Below are positions 1 through 12,399 of a DNA stretch of 64,000 bases, one piece after another. The notes under the pieces are model-generated. The model worked only from the letters and a program-made list of their open reading frames with translations, had not been told where the DNA came from and did no database searches. This DNA comes from Odobenus rosmarus divergens. Lineage: Eukaryota; Chordata; Mammalia; Carnivora; Odobenidae. The position numbers were made by a program, and so were the translations under genes. Location of the stretch: contig NW_004450276.1 in the NCBI RefSeq assembly GCF_000321225.1, positions 1,668,893-1,732,892 on the forward strand, in the 5' to 3' direction. Numbering within the stretch: the stretch's first letter is position 1; each line of letters begins with the position of its first letter.

Positions 1-3000
1 GCAGTTTATCTCTGGAGATTTCTATAATTCTCTCTTTGATGTTCTTAAATTTTACTCTGGCATCTCGGTGTGTGGGTTTTTGTTGCTTGCTTTTTAATAG
101 TTCTATCATACTCGGCACTTGATGAGGCACTTGCTCTGGTCAGAGATTCATCATTAAACCCCTCAAGAGAATAGGCATTGTGAGTAGGTGGTTCCACTCT
201 GTTGCAATCTACTAGCCCTAGAGGTTTAGAGACACAGAAATGAACACATTGCCAGAGTGTGGCCTGTTATTCCTCACCTATTTTTATAAACTCCTCACCC
301 CTGTAAGTCCTTTGCTCTGCCTTGTTATTACCCCAAAGGCCCTGGCACCAGAGACCTGGGCTGTAACAACTGATTTCTGTAGTAAAGGATCCATCGACTA
401 TTGACTCAAGGCCATATAAGGAAGAAGCAAGAATGGAACGCAGACCCTTATCTACAGCATTTTGACTCATTTGTACTGTCGCCCTCAAGCTACTCCTCTT
501 CCCGCCAATCTGCCCTCCACTTGACCCCACCCATGCACAGGAGTTCACCATCCTGTCATTCCCCCAAGGAGGTTCATGCCATTTTTGTTAATCTCGCAGA
601 TCCATGCTTTCCTCTCACTTCCAGTTTCTCTAAGGTTGATTTGAAGAGAGGAAGCTGGCAAGCTTTCCTAGTTTACCGTCCTTATGGGAAAAGCCGAAAC
701 CAGATACAGGAATTTTTAAATGGCATCTTGGAGATATTGGCATGTTAATAGTAAAACTTTTATACCTGCAAGGAAGAAAAGATACCTTCACTAGAGCCTG
801 GAGAGGAATATAAACTAAGCCAAATGGGACCTTGCTGGACCCCTATTCACACTCTGCATGTGGCTACAAATTACTCCAACCATCAGTCAGGCCATCCCTG
901 GGGAAAGGCATGGCCTAGAGGAGAAAAACATTTGGATTTGCCTAGAAAGTCCCCTCATGAGGCATTCCCTTAACTGGTTCCAATGGTGAACAGGATTCAG
1001 GTAAGAAGAGTGAGCCAATAAAGCTTTCTTTTTCATTACTGATCAGTATACTTTAGAAGCACATTGCAAATTCAACACAACTGAAATAAGACTGCGCTGG
1101 GTGTCCTCAGTTTTTTCTTTGCATGGGTTGTTCATTATCTAACTAGAGACTTTAGGGAGGTCATCATTTTAACATGTAACAAAGGACTCTTAATGCCTGC
1201 ATATTCAGTGCTGCTGAGTCAACAGGACTTTGCTTAAGCCCAAGGACTGTTTAGAAATCACAGCCCCTGGGCATTGTCTTAGCCCAGTGCCAGAAAGAAA
1301 CTCTGGGGCTGTGAGTAAACTGATGGGTGTCAGGAAAGAGAGAAAAGTTCTAAAGTCTTGCATCAGAATTTTGATGGGTCGGAGTTTGTTCTCCTACCTT
1401 TTCTAGAGAAAAAGTAGAGATGTCTAGTCTTTTAAAGTAAGCCTTCGAAAATCCCAAATGCAAACCCCAGAAGGGCCATTATAAAGAGCAAAATAGGGAA
1501 AATAGCAACAGAAGATACTACTGTTGGCAATCAAACTGGACTGATCATGAAATAATACTTGTACCCACTACCTTTATTATCTGCTTCTCAGACTTCATTC
1601 TATCGCATCATCTAGCCCTAGAGACAGCTGTATCCATTAGTATTAATTAAATGTGAATGTTAACATGGAGAAAGATTTATAACTTCCTTGGCCTGACAGG
1701 TGTGCTGTAGCTGAAATGCATCAAGAAGGATGAATGTGAATGACCCAAGTCTACCAAGTGTGAATTATGATCCACTTCTCCAAATTGGCCAGAGCATTTT
1801 AAAAGTATTTTGGGGAACTTGCCAAGTAAGCCCTTTCCATCCCTTCTCCTCACCCCCATTCTACCCATTGCCACCATCATAAAAGGACTGCATCTACAGG
1901 AAGCAGCATATAAAATTGGGGCCCAGGTTTAAAAAGGGAAAAACAAGTAAGCAGAGAGACCTAGTAATCGAGTGCCAACTTACACAGTTGCAAAGTAAAC
2001 AGTGTGGCCTAGAATCTCCCCTACTTGAACCACAGCCAATGTGGACAAACAGAACAATATGTTTCATGTAATCTACCTGTATAGATTTAAGTCAGGTCAG
2101 AAACAAAATTCTCATCTTATTTTAGACTATGGGGCTAGACACCAGAAAGAATGGATGTCAAAACAGCTCTGAAATTTCTCGACAAAAAATAGAGAAAACA
2201 AATGTGAAACTGACAGTCATTGCTCATCATGACACTTCATGTTTTCAAATCCAACTTTTCAAAACTTAACAGACTTACCCATACTGTGATTTGTGAGAAA
2301 TCGCATGAAGATTTTAAACCCTGATTTTAGGTATTCAATTTATGTATATGATCAGAGGGTCTATGTGAATATGACTTGACTATCCCTTTTTCTTTAGAGC
2401 CTTAGAGCATAACATTACGATTCTAGGACACTAATCCTTGGGAATGACTTGATTGATCACTACAGGAAATTCCCAAGAGATCCACTCAGGCTTGCCCAGA
2501 AAGCATCAACACTTTATATTGTTATATACATTTATACTTCCCTTCCCTCTTTAAATCTCTTGCCTCAATCTCTTGCCTCAAAGTTTTTGTTTGGCTGTTT
2601 CCACCAGTCCTAAACTGTTATATCACGATCTTATCCAATCCTGGTCAAGCCTGTGCTTTGAAAGCCCCACTTTCAACGAAGCCTCAAATTCTTCATAAAA
2701 TCCAACTTCCCTTTCTCCTTTGAGACCCTGTAAAAACTGTTGAGGTGATGTGCCCCCTAGGAAGCAGTAAATTTTGTCTTATGGACAGATTGCCTTGGGA
2801 ACGTTTGGGAAGCGTTTGACAGTAGATAACGTACTATAGCTGCATACCAATTAAAGGCACTCGGAACTTACAGAGAAAAGAATAATACAAGTGACACATT
2901 ATTTTTCACTTTAGGAAAGATTCATCTGGAAGGGAAGCTGATGGGGAGAAATTTAAATTGTTATAAATAGTAAACAGGTGGGTCTTGTTCTATATATAGT

Positions 3001-3084
3001 TATGCATACCCTATATAAAGAAACAAAGGGGGTGGGGAGGAGAAAGAAAGAAAACAAAATAAGGCTAAATAAAATGAGACTACT
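1..3084. other. Unassigned non-coding sequence
   Basis: I recognise no repeat family, RNA gene or convincing coding exon here. The open frames (for example 401-748 on plus) are short, lack recognisable domains and look like chance. The only internal structure I noticed is a 13-bp perfect tandem repeat at 2554-2579. Old, strongly decayed repeats may be present but cannot be named by eye. Confidence 0.4.
2554..2579. repeat. 13-bp direct tandem repeat, two units
   Basis: The unit aatctcttgcctc occurs twice back to back without mismatch. It looks like a simple local duplication in unassigned sequence. Confidence 0.8.
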
Positions 3085-3325
3085 TAACCCAGTGGCAAAC
3101 ACCCAGATTTGAGAGTTAGAACTGAATTTGAATTCTTTCATCAACTTACTATTTTTATGACCTTGAACAAAATACCTCAACATTTTGAGCCCCTAGTTTC
3201 TGGTCTATAACATGGAGATGATAATATCTATTTTGCATAGTTGTGAGACTAGCAAATGTCTAAAAATCACTGAAATGTGTCTAATATAGTGTCTCCCAAG
3301 CAGTAAGCCGTTCATAAATAGAAGT
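3085..3325 (+). repeat. MIR SINE remnant
   Basis: The order of motifs fits a plus-strand MIR: a gaattctttcatcaactta-type core, then tgaccttgaacaaaatacctc, a tataacatggagatgataat stretch, and an end with cagtaagccgttcataaata. MIR is an ancient tRNA-derived SINE shared by mammals. The copy is strongly diverged and the ends are approximate. Confidence 0.6.
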
Positions 3326-3464
3326 TGGGCACTTAAAGAGAGAAGAAACTCAGGAGTCTCTTTAGGAAAGAATGATGGCTAAACATTGCATTCTAAGAGA
3401 GGGGGAACATTTGCCCATTTATTTTAGTGGCAAATGTAATTTGGGTTAGAAAAACTGAGCCCCT

Positions 3465-4040
3465 TTGGTTTCAAAATTAGGGCGCTCTTTAGCCAGTCAA
3501 CGAGAGGGGAGATTTGTGCTAGTGCTGGGAGTGGAAACTGTGCTTTCTGGTGGGAACTCAGGAGAGAGGTCAGGGTCCTGGGTGGGAGCCGAGGGAGAGA
3601 AAAGAGCAGTGTCCTCTAGAGCAAGGAGATGGAGGTGGGCCTTGCAGAGAGGGGCAGTCAGGGCCCGTGCTCTGGTGCTATCCCAGTGTCTGTTCAAGTG
3701 GGCTGTGTGCATTTGTCTTGGGTTCCCGGCACCCTGGGGAAATGAGGTAGGAGCCGGGAAAGGAAGCGCTGCTTTCCTGGATCATCCAGTTTTAGATCTA
3801 GCATGGCCGTGGTCATATACTAAAGGGAGTGCAACCACCTCCTGAATACTGACTCAGGAGCAGGTGTGAGCTAACCCCACTCCCCCCACCCCACCCCCGG
3901 GGAAGGCAGCGGGTGAGAACCTGCTGCTCAACAGATCCTGTTATCTGGAAAGCAGGTGCAAGAGAAGAGAGGTTCAAGCGACCCCAGCAGGGCCTGAGTA
4001 GGGCGAGGCAAGGGAGACACAGCTCAGCTGTAAAATGTTA
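3465..4040. promoter_or_regulatory. GC-richer non-repeat block, possible regulatory element
   Basis: This stretch is visibly richer in G and C than its AT-rich surroundings and matches no repeat I know. It contains an AP-1 core TGACTCA at about 3850, a CAGGTG E-box shortly after it, and a TTATCTGG (GATA-type) site about 10 bp before a second CAGGTG near 3940-3960. Short open frames exist on both strands but are probably a by-product of composition. Calling it an enhancer is inference only. Confidence 0.2.
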
Positions 4041-4314
4041 AGGCTCTCCAGAATGCTCAGTAGTCTAGAGAAATGATGTGTTCATGCAATAGGTCAATAA
4101 GCCAAAATAATGCAAAAATATCCTTGAGGAACAAATATCAAAATTTTAAATAAAGACACAATCCTTAAGACGGATCTTTCCTTTGGCCTCAGCCTCCAGA
4201 TGGCTTAGCATGGTCTTGTTAATGATTCTGACTTTATCTAAAATTCTGATATTTTGGTCTTCATGGATGTTTTTACATTGCTTTTGATGTTTTAAAATAT
4301 TGTGTTAAAATAGT

Positions 4315-4735
4315 GTATTAGCATTTTCCAAAGAAACAGACTAACAGAATATATATATAGCATATAAATGTACATATAATATTATATATAATCTATAAAA
4401 CAATAGGATATATAGAGATTTTTTATGAGGTACCAGCTCACGCGATTATGAAGGCTGGGATGTCCCACCATCTGCCATCTGCATACTGAAGGCCCAGCAG
4501 AGCTGGTGGTGTGGTTCAAGGCCTGAGAGCAGGAGAGCCAACGGTGCCGATTCTAGTCCAAGTCTGAAGGCCTGAGAGCCAGGGGCACCCAGGTGAGAAG
4601 ACTGACGTCCCAGCTCAACAGTCAGGCAGAGAGCAAATCCAACACCCCTGCACCTTTTTGTTCAACACAGGTCCTCCGTGGATGGGATGATGCCTGCCCA
4701 CCACTGGACTGGGTTATCTGCTTCACTCAGTCCTA
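4315..4735 (-). mobile_element. LTR-type interspersed repeat, minus strand
   Basis: The plus strand begins gtgtattagcattttccaaa, passes through an (at)n stretch, then a tgaggtaccagctcacgcga segment, repeated ctgagagc/aggagagcc modules, and gtccgt/gatgggatgatgcctgccca near the end. This matches in reverse the old LTR-like repeat whose other copies here lie at 27195-27619 (minus), 33847-34388 (plus) and 47912-48330 (plus). It is probably of the MaLR group, but the family name is not certain. Confidence 0.5.
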
Positions 4736-4884
4736 AGAGATACACAGGAATTGCCTAGATGAAAGAGGAGGTAGAGAGCAGATGAGTGTTCTGAGCAGAA
4801 AGAATAGCACAGAGAGAAGCCTGGAAGCAAGGAAGCTTGTCTTGGCACAGGCAGCGAAAGAAGGTTAGCCCCTGAAAATATAAT

Positions 4885-5770
4885 TTGGCTAGTTATAAAA
4901 TAACTAAGTCCCGGAGATGTAATATACACCATGGTGACTCTAGTCAACAATACTGTGTTGTACGTTTGAAAGTTGCTAAGACAGTACATCTTTTTTTTTT
5001 AATTTTTTATTGTTATGTTAATCACCATACATTACATCATTAGTTTTTGATGTAGTGTTCCATGATTCACTGTTTGTGCATAACACCCAGTGCTCCACGC
5101 AGAACGTGCCCTCTTTAATACCCATCACCAGGCTAACCCATCCCCCCACCCCCCTCCCCTCTAGAACCCTCAGTTTGTTTTTCAGAGTCCATCGTCTCTC
5201 ATGGTTCGTCTCCCCCTCCGATTTCCCCCCCTTCATTCTTCCCCTTCTGCTATCTTCTTCTTCTTTTTTTTTTTTCCTTAACATATATTGCATTATTTGT
5301 TTCAGAAGTACAGATCTGTGATTCAACAGTCTTGCACAATTCACAGCACTCACCATAGCACATACCCTCCCCAATGTCCATCACCCGGCCACCCCATCCC
5401 TCCCACCCCCCACCACTCCAGCAACACTCAGTTTGTTTCCTGAGATTAAGAATTCCTCATATCAGTGAGGTCATATGATACATGTCTTTCTCTGACTGAC
5501 TTATTTCACTCAGCATAACACCCTCCAGTTCCATCCACTTCGTTGCAAATGGCAAGATCTCATTCCTTTTGATGGCTGCATAATATTCCATTGAAAACAG
5601 TACATCTTAAAAGTTCTCATCACAAGAAAAAAAATGTGTAGTACACTGTGCTGATGGATATCCATGAGACTCAGTGCAGGGATTGTTTCACAACATCTAC
5701 AAATATCAAATCATTATGTCCTACGTCTGAAACTAATATAATGCTCTTTGTCAGTCCTATCTCAAATATA
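4885..5770 (+). mobile_element. Old L1 3' end (L1MA-like), split by a younger L1
   Basis: The left part (to 4990) has atggtgactctagtcaacaa and a tgttgtacgtttgaaagttgctaag run. The right part (from 5597) continues with cttaaaagttctcatcac, gatggatatccatgagact and tacgtctgaaactaatata. Joined, they read as one ordinary old L1 3' tail. The 606 bp between them are a separate insertion. Confidence 0.7.
4991..5596 (-). mobile_element. Young carnivore L1, 5'-truncated, minus strand
   Basis: Poly-T at 4991 marks the A-tail of a minus-strand insert. The body then reads in reverse through the carnivore L1 3' UTR: ttaatcaccatacattacat, the tcatggttcg region, the (ctt)n tract, and ends in the tip of ORF2 at gcataatattccattg. 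A 12-bp TSD, acagtacatctt, lies at 4981-4992 and 5597-5608. Truncation leaves no coding capacity. Confidence 0.9.
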
Positions 5771-5814
5771 GAGGGGGGAGGATTCTGAAAGCCACCTTAA
5801 GTGTTCGGAACTTT

Positions 5815-6190
5815 ATCTATGGAGCAATGAGAAGACTTGAAAGCGTTTTAAAGTGGAGAAGGGACAGGGTAAGCTTTGTGCTTTGAGAAATCGACATTTG
5901 GAGACGGTACCAGAAGAGGGAACCCCGTACATTGCCGGGGCGCAGGCAAGAGGGAAGGCGGTCAGGACCAAAGTGGTGGCAACAAGGTCACAGAGACGTA
6001 GAAAAATGTGAAGCATTCATAGACAAAATAATCTGGCTTTGATGACTCTTTTATAGAAGTAATGAGGTAGAAAAAGGAATCAAATGCAATCCCTGGGTTG
6101 CTAGCTCGGGCATCTGAGTGAAGGACAGAGTCGCTTCCTGGAGAGCAGGTACCGTTCATTAATGTAGCCCTCGCTGTAGACAAGATAGAC
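5815..6190 (-). repeat. L2 LINE remnant, minus strand
   Basis: In reverse orientation this resembles the mid-3' part of L2: accaaagtggtggcaacaag, followed by a ctggctttgatgactctttt region and ccctgggttgctagctcggg. The copy is diverged and the limits are approximate. Confidence 0.5.
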
Positions 6191-6795
6191 ATTGAGACCA
6201 GAAATGATTTTGCATGCTACCGACTGCGCTTATTTACTCCCCAAAGAAGAATCAGATCCTTCTGGACAAAAGAAGTTTGTTTAAAAATAGAAGTCAATTA
6301 CATAAGTTGATTGTTAGGCCATGTGATAAGAAATTACAAGTTGTCATTAATCATTTTGAAAAGAAAATAAGTGATCTAAGATTTGGCAGTCACGCATGAT
6401 ACAACAACAGAATAACAATAGGGGGATGTTGAAAGTGTGGAAGTTCATTTCCTTTTAATTCATCCAGTTGGTGTTGCTGGGCTGATTATTCATACATTCT
6501 GTAAGCTTAGGTTTCTGAGAGGCTTATGGTAGAAAAAAGGTCATAATTCTCCATATTTATTTTGAAGGGGATTGGAATGATTCACTCCATAATATTACAA
6601 ACGGAGACAAAACGGCCTTCTCTCCCGAGACCCTTGATATTTTCCAAATCTCGCTCAAGGATTTTCACTGTGGCTCCAAAGAGTATCAGGTTTATTATCT
6701 GTATGTTTAGGGGGAGAAAAAGGACAAAGCCATTCCAAAGAAAAACAAATAAAATCTCACCTTGGGTTTCATATATTTAAAAATATCTACAGCAG
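6191..6795. other. Unassigned non-coding sequence
   Basis: AT-rich sequence without a recognisable repeat, RNA gene or exon. Frames of 61 and 72 codons on plus have no identifiable domain. Confidence 0.4.
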
Positions 6796-7350
6796 TCCAT
6801 TTGCTCCCAAATTACCCAGAGGCAGAAAGATGGTAGCAGTGGCAAGAGCACAGGTTTTCAATCTTCCCAAATCACCCCCGCAAAAACAGACCGAACAATT
6901 GAGAGGCGAAGCAAAAACCCGTGGGCAACATCTACAACAGAAGTGACAGGGAACCTATTCCCACAAGCAGGAGGGGTGAAAGCACTAGCCGCATCAAGAC
7001 GTGTAGTGACAAGTACAGGAGGAGGCAGGAAAACAAGGGACTTTCAACGAACAGCTCAGAAATGGAATTACCAACAGCTCGCCACTCCCAAAGGGAAGGG
7101 TCCACTCCGAGCATGGAGGGCTCTTCAGGCCAATCTAACAAGAGCAACCAAACCAAGGAGGGGTTTGCCAGCTCCAGATGCCCTGCAAACTCTCTGCTTG
7201 CTGAGATCACAATGCATTTAAAAGGATAAAGAAGTCTTTGTAACTCGAAAAGCTAACCTTCACCATGAAGTTATGACAGGTGTTAATATTTCTGCACTCA
7301 ATACTCAGTATCACTTTCATAAAGGGGAGACTACAAGAAATCCCCAGACT

Positions 7351-7550
7351 GGGGCGCCTGGGTGGCTCAGTCTGTGAAGCGTCTGCCTTCGGCTCAGGTC
7401 ATGATCCCGGGGTCCTGGGATCGAGTCCTGCATCGGGTTCCCTGCTCAGCGGGAAGCCTGCTTCTCCCTCTCTCTCTTTTCCTGCTTGTGTGTTCGCGCT
7501 CTCTCGTTCTCGCTCTCAAATAAACAAACTCTTAAAAAAAGAAAGAAAGA
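7351..7550 (+). mobile_element. CAN-SINE (tRNA-derived carnivore SINE)
   Basis: It starts ggggcgcctgggtggctcag and keeps tRNA-like promoter boxes: A box around tggctcagtc and B box around ggatcgagtcc. A CT-rich stretch and an A-rich tail follow. A 16-bp TSD (aagaaatccccagact at 7335-7350, one mismatch in the copy at 7551-7566) frames it. Such SINEs are transcribed by RNA polymerase III and moved by L1 proteins. Confidence 0.95.
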
Positions 7551-7618
7551 AAGAAATCCCGAGACTGAAAAGAAACTGGGATGCACTGGATGCAAACGGA
7601 ACAGACCAGGGACACTAA

Positions 7619-7672
7619 AGACAGAGGAGAGAGAGAGGGAGGGAGAGAGAGAGAGAGAAAGAGAAGAGGCAG
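7619..7672. repeat. GA-rich low-complexity tract
   Basis: Nearly pure purine (agagag with scattered gg). It produces spurious Ser/Leu- or Arg/Glu-rich open frames on both strands. Confidence 0.85.
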
Positions 7673-8240
7673 ACCACGGTGGGAGGGGGAGTGAAGGCGA
7701 CATATCTCAGAAAGGGTAAGTCCGGAGAGCCGCACCACAATAATAGAAAATGGAGCCCTAGGGCATTGAAGTGAGGAAGGATATTCGCGGCACCCTCCCC
7801 TCTGAGAGCACAGAAAAACCATGAGCAATAGCAGTGATTGTGCTTGCATCCATATGATGTTGTTTTAAAGAAAAAAAAAAGAGATAATAATTGACAGAGA
7901 ACACTATGCCTATAAACAGTGAAATCCAACAATAAAGATATGACCATAAAACAGTAAAAACCTTAAGGGTTCCAAATGAGCTAAGAGAATTTGAGGAAAT
8001 CTTAGAAGCTATGGAAGAATGCCATAAGCCAGGGAGCGAACGTGAGATGATTGGACGAAAGAAAAGCTTGAAAAGTGAGCTGAGAGAGTTTGAGAATTAG
8101 AAGCAGTAATAATAATAATAAATATTTTAGAAAGGAACAAAAGTGAGGAGAACACGTTCAAATCCGCATCATAAGAAAAGACAGAAAAGAGAATGTGGAT
8201 AGAAAATAAAAAACAGAAACAAAATAAAAAGATTAAAGTA

Positions 8241-8436
8241 GGGGCGCCTGGGTGGCTCAGTCATTCAGTGTCTGCCTTCCGCTCAGGTCATGATCCCAAG
8301 GTCCTGGGATCGCCCCACATTGGGCTCCCTGCTCTGCGGGAAGCCTGCTTCTCCCTCTCCCACTCCCCCTGCTTGTGTTCCTGCTCTTGCTATCTCTCTC
8401 TCTGTCAAATAAATAAATAAAATCTTTAAAAAAATT
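8241..8436 (+). mobile_element. CAN-SINE
   Basis: Complete copy from ggggcgcctg to the aataaataaaatcttta tail. The TSD is aaaaagattaaagta at 8226-8240, with a one-base-longer copy at 8437-8452. It belongs with the form containing cccactccccctgcttgtgt, shared by the minus-strand copies at 40291 and 44466. Confidence 0.95.
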
Positions 8437-9468
8437 AAAAAGATTAAAAGTATTAGACAGAATGTACTAGATTATTCAAGAAAATGTTGCCAATATAAAG
8501 AAGATCTGAATCTACATATTTAAGGGCACAGGGGACCCTGGAAAATCAGCTCAGAGTGGCCAAAATGAGACATATTTTAGTAAATCTATTGAACTCAAAT
8601 AAAGCGGAAAGAAAAAAAAAAACAAAAACCAAGAAACCTGAACACCCTTTAGACAACAAAGTAAAAATGACCAAGCCCCTCATTAGAGAAAGAATATAGA
8701 CTGGCATTACACTTCCCAATAGCAACATTTTATGCCATAGGACAATGGAGTAACATTTATATTACAAGAGGTAAAGAAATGTGGGCAACGATTTTGTACC
8801 CAGGGAAGGAGACATTCAACTTGAAAGCCATATAAAAACTAATGAATATATGAGAACTCATGGAGTGTTTTTCTCATGTGCCCTTTCTGAAGAATCCACT
8901 AGAAATGACTCAGACAACCATTTGATTGAAGAATTGCAAAATGTCTGGTTAAGAACGCTGGATATGTATTTATGCATAAAATTAAGTGAGGGGCATGAGG
9001 AAGCCAGTATACAATGTAATTGTTATATGATACCGTGCAACCATAAATAATTATAATTCAAAATTTTCTTTAAAAAGCAATCCTTATAAATCAAAGCAAA
9101 ATGAAATGAAGAAACCTAACCGTTCATCCATTTGGTGGAATAAGCACAGGAGAAAGGAAATTCTTCAAGTGACTTTAAAATAGGCCAATGTGGTGACACA
9201 TCCCTAGTGATCTGGACCCTGAGAACCAACAAAATAAATTTTAAACTATTTTTAGTAATAATATTGGCATTGCTATTTGTAACTATGATATATTCTATAG
9301 GAAAAATCAAATAATTCTGTGAATGTTCTTGGGAATGAACCAAGATTTCCAGCATGAGGGGGGAAAAAAAGACAAAATTGAAGAATCCTTAAAACTCTAT
9401 AATCTAAAAATTTCAATTGGAAATGGAAATATGAATTAATAGTATAATTTAAAAATATATAAAAATAT

Positions 9469-9616
9469 GGGGTGTCTGGATGGCTCAGACTATGGACTCA
9501 GGTTAAGCCTTTGACTCTTGATCTTAGTGCAGGTCTTGATCTCAGGGTTGTGAGTTCAAGCTTCACACTGAGCTCCATGCTAGGTGTGGAGCCTACTTAA
9601 AAAAAAAAAAAAAAAA
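9469..9616 (+). mobile_element. Older, short CAN-SINE
   Basis: It begins ggggtgtctggatggctcag, has the B-box region tcagggttgtgagttcaag and ends directly after ggagcctacttaa with poly-A. The CT-rich segment of the younger SINEs is missing. Divergence from the young copies and no clear TSD suggest an older subfamily. Confidence 0.85.
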
Positions 9617-9649
9617 CAGAAAAACCCAGCCACACAATAATATATACAT

Positions 9650-11140
9650 ATGCACATATATGTCAGTAAAACCAAGGCATCTTGGATAAATGGCTGACTC
9701 CAGGTCTCAGGCAAGAAGCATTTGAGATGAGCCTAAAATGTCTTATTTTGCTAAAATAAGCCTAAAACACCACATCAAAATAACTTAAGAGCCAAACTGA
9801 AGAGTCTCTAACTGGCCAACAACGGGACAATTTGAGCATCAAATATTAACTGCAATGAATTGAAACGTCAACTGTGTTTAAATCCATTACTCACTAATGA
9901 TACTAAAAAAATCTCATCGGTCACATTTGGAAGATGGCAAGGAATCAATTTGTTATTTTGAAAACTGATGAGGGTGAAGTAAAGTCAAGCAGTTATCTTC
10001 CCTTACGGGCTTGGACTGTACCTCAGGACAATAACTGATGAGGGAAACTTGGACAGCATTTTATCTAACAAATGAAGAAAGAGTGATAAAATTAGAACAT
10101 CACCACATCAGCAAACCTTAATGAGATAATGCATGTGGATCTAGGCAATGATCATTAATGACTGTTGATAACACAGACAGCCAATCAGATAACAGGTGCC
10201 GCCTGATGGAAATAAACATACGTATGAAATATTACCATCAAAAGCACGAATTTGAATAATCAAGCCTCTAGATTGCACGACCCAGTTTGCAGGAAGTGCA
10301 AGAAAGAGAAACACGTTAAGCCATACACCACAGGAATGCAATTAGAAAATTTCAGAATATGGGAAGCTTAAGAGACAACCATTCGGGTTTCTTTAAATGA
10401 ATTATAATGAAAAATGAAAGGGGGGGAAGGAGGAATCTATGGGTAAAATGAAACTTAAAAGATAAATCAATAACAACAACAAAAATATAAATCAGATTGC
10501 ATTGTTTGGATCTTATTTCATACAAACCAATTGTAAAAAAAAATTGCAAATCAGACAAATTTGAACACTAATTGAATAGCTGATAATATCAGGAAATTAT
10601 TGTTAACGTTTTTAGGTTTAACAGTGATGTTCTGGTTGTATTTTAAAAGAGTCCTTATGCTTTAGGGATGCATAATAACATATTTTTGGATCAAAGAATA
10701 AGAAGAGTATCATAACATTTGCTTCAATAAAACATGAAATTGCCTCAAAATAATCCAGTAAAGGAGAAGAGTATTAATAGGCCAATATTGGCCTTCAGTG
10801 CATATTTCTTCAAACTGAGTGATAAAACCTGGGGATTCCATGAGAGACTATGGACTCTGAGAAACAAGCTGAGGGTTTTAGAGGAGGGGGGGTGGGGGAT
10901 GGGTTAGCCTGGTGATGGGTATTAAGGAGGGCACGTACTGCATGGAGCACTGGGTGTTATACACAAACAATGACTCATGGAACACTACATCAGAAACTAA
11001 TGATGTAATGTATGGTGAGTAACATAACATAATAAAATAAAATTTTAAAAAACCCTGGGATTTCTTATACTATTCTGAGAATAGTATATGAATAGTATAT
11101 GAGTATATGTCTGAAATTTTCCATCATGGAGAGTTTCAAA
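9650..11140 (+). mobile_element. Ancient LINE-like 3' region, interrupted by young L1
   Basis: Long AT-rich, decayed sequence that I take as the 3' continuation of the remnant starting near 6.8 kb. It ends with a tctgaaattttccatcatgg stretch typical of old LINE tails. It rejoins across the L1 at 10837-11047: aaaacctggggatt before, aaaaccctgggattt after. The family is not certain; some of this may be unique sequence. Confidence 0.3.
10837..11047 (+). mobile_element. Young carnivore L1 3' end, heavily 5'-truncated
   Basis: It starts within the 3' UTR at ccatgagagactatggactc, includes the g-rich block and gggttagcctggtgatgggt, and ends taacataacataataaaat plus A-tail. An imperfect TSD around aaaacctggggatt brackets it. 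No ORF is retained. Confidence 0.9.
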
Positions 11141-12095
11141 ACACTCATGGTCATTTTTGGTTTTGTTACTTTCCAAATCGATCTCAACCAGTCCATCAAC
11201 AACAAGCATTTTGGATTAACTTTCCAGGTTACCAAGCCATTGGAAAATGGACTGTAAGCTGAAAGACTAAATCATACCACAAGTGTGACACACTTCCCCT
11301 GATGTTGGTGTATATCATTTGTCAATGAATTTTAATAAACACTAGGTGGCATAGTGATTGCTTTATACTAAGCAGGCAAAAGAGAAAATGGATTACCCAC
11401 GCTGACATGCAAAATGCCATCTATCAGTGCTATGGCCTGGTGATATCACTTTTGAAATTACCCCACCTCTTAATAAATGAAATTATCTTTCTTCATTTTA
11501 AAATTACAACTCTGCCTCAGCATTACAAGTTCATCTAAATGTAATTTATTAAAACTTCTATTCACCTAGTCATTTTCATTCTTGCATTTTTTTTTCTCAA
11601 CTTTCAGCTCTTTTTAACACGGCTGAGACCTGCTGGGAAGAAGATGGAACTGAAGTTTGCATAGTTAAGTAGGAGGAAGAGTGTTATATTCTTCAAACTG
11701 GATTGATACCAAGTGTTCCATATGCTGCAAAAATTAATATGAAGTAGCCTTGAGCCTCTTCTCTAATATCTGCATATTGCTTCTAGCTTCTCATTCTCCT
11801 GTCATTAACTGGTCCCAGATCTTGTTTTAGCTATCTCGATGTTGCTGCCAGCTCATTTTTTTTCCTTAACCAAAATAACGCACCATTCTATTTTTACAGC
11901 GCATGACTAATTTAGGGAATCACTAAGGTTTTAATTAATGGATTATGATTAAAGTATTCAGCTTCAAAATCCATTATTTTGGACGGGAAATGAACTTAAC
12001 ACCGAGTGGGATAGTAGAAGGAACAACGGATTTAAATGTCTGGAAATCTGCTGTGCTGCATGGCATTGGTCCATTCACCTCATTTCCCTTTGTAC
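11141..12095. other. Unassigned non-coding sequence
   Basis: AT-rich, no recognisable repeat or exon. The 60-codon plus frame at 11945-12127 has no identifiable features and runs into the L2 remnant. Confidence 0.4.
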
Positions 12096-12097
12096 CC

Positions 12098-12340
12098 GTT
12101 TCCTCCATTCAATCTTTTATTGAATGACTAATTATGCACCTACTAAGTGGCTGGCTTTGTGCTAAAGCTAGGCATACAGCAGTAAATGCATGGTGGTGTT
12201 TGGATTGAGGCTGGAAGTGAGTCGGAGTGAAGAGTGGGCGACCGGAGTGTTTGAGCAAAGGAACAAATTCAGTGGTGCTGAGGGAAGGGACTGGATTTAG
12301 AATGAAGGGGGAAGATGAGAAAAGAGAGAGGCACACCTGC
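12098..12340 (-). repeat. L2 LINE remnant, minus strand
   Basis: In reverse this is the L2 3' terminus: tgaatgactaattatgcacc, then tactaagtggctggctttgt and gcatacagcagtaaatg. A diverged tail with gaggctggaagtgagtcgga follows. Confidence 0.5.
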
Positions 12341-12399
12341 AAAATGGAAGGACTGAACAAAACCACCCATTGGATCCTTCCAGTTCTTAGTATTTTATA

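Larger units (their letters stand above)
6800..9360 (+). mobile_element. Ancient LINE remnant (L1/HAL1-like), interrupted by SINEs
   Basis: The plus strand is A-rich and keeps stretches typical of the L1 lineage: agcaacattttatgccatag, ggacaatggagtaacattta and a tttctcatgtgccctttctg region near 8730-8890. Two CAN-SINEs (7351-7550 and 8241-8436) sit inside it. Both halves of each site rejoin smoothly when the insert and one TSD are removed. It has no intact reading frame. HAL1, an L1 relative with only ORF1, is my best guess but not a firm assignment. Confidence 0.35.

Noticed and set aside
3465..3845. 126-codon plus frame in the GC-richer block
   Set aside because: Frames on both strands overlap here, as expected from composition; no domain, conservation or splice evidence is visible.
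7446..7947. Ser/Leu-rich minus-strand frames of 85-110 codons
   Set aside because: They translate the CT/GA-rich part of a SINE and an adjoining GA tract.
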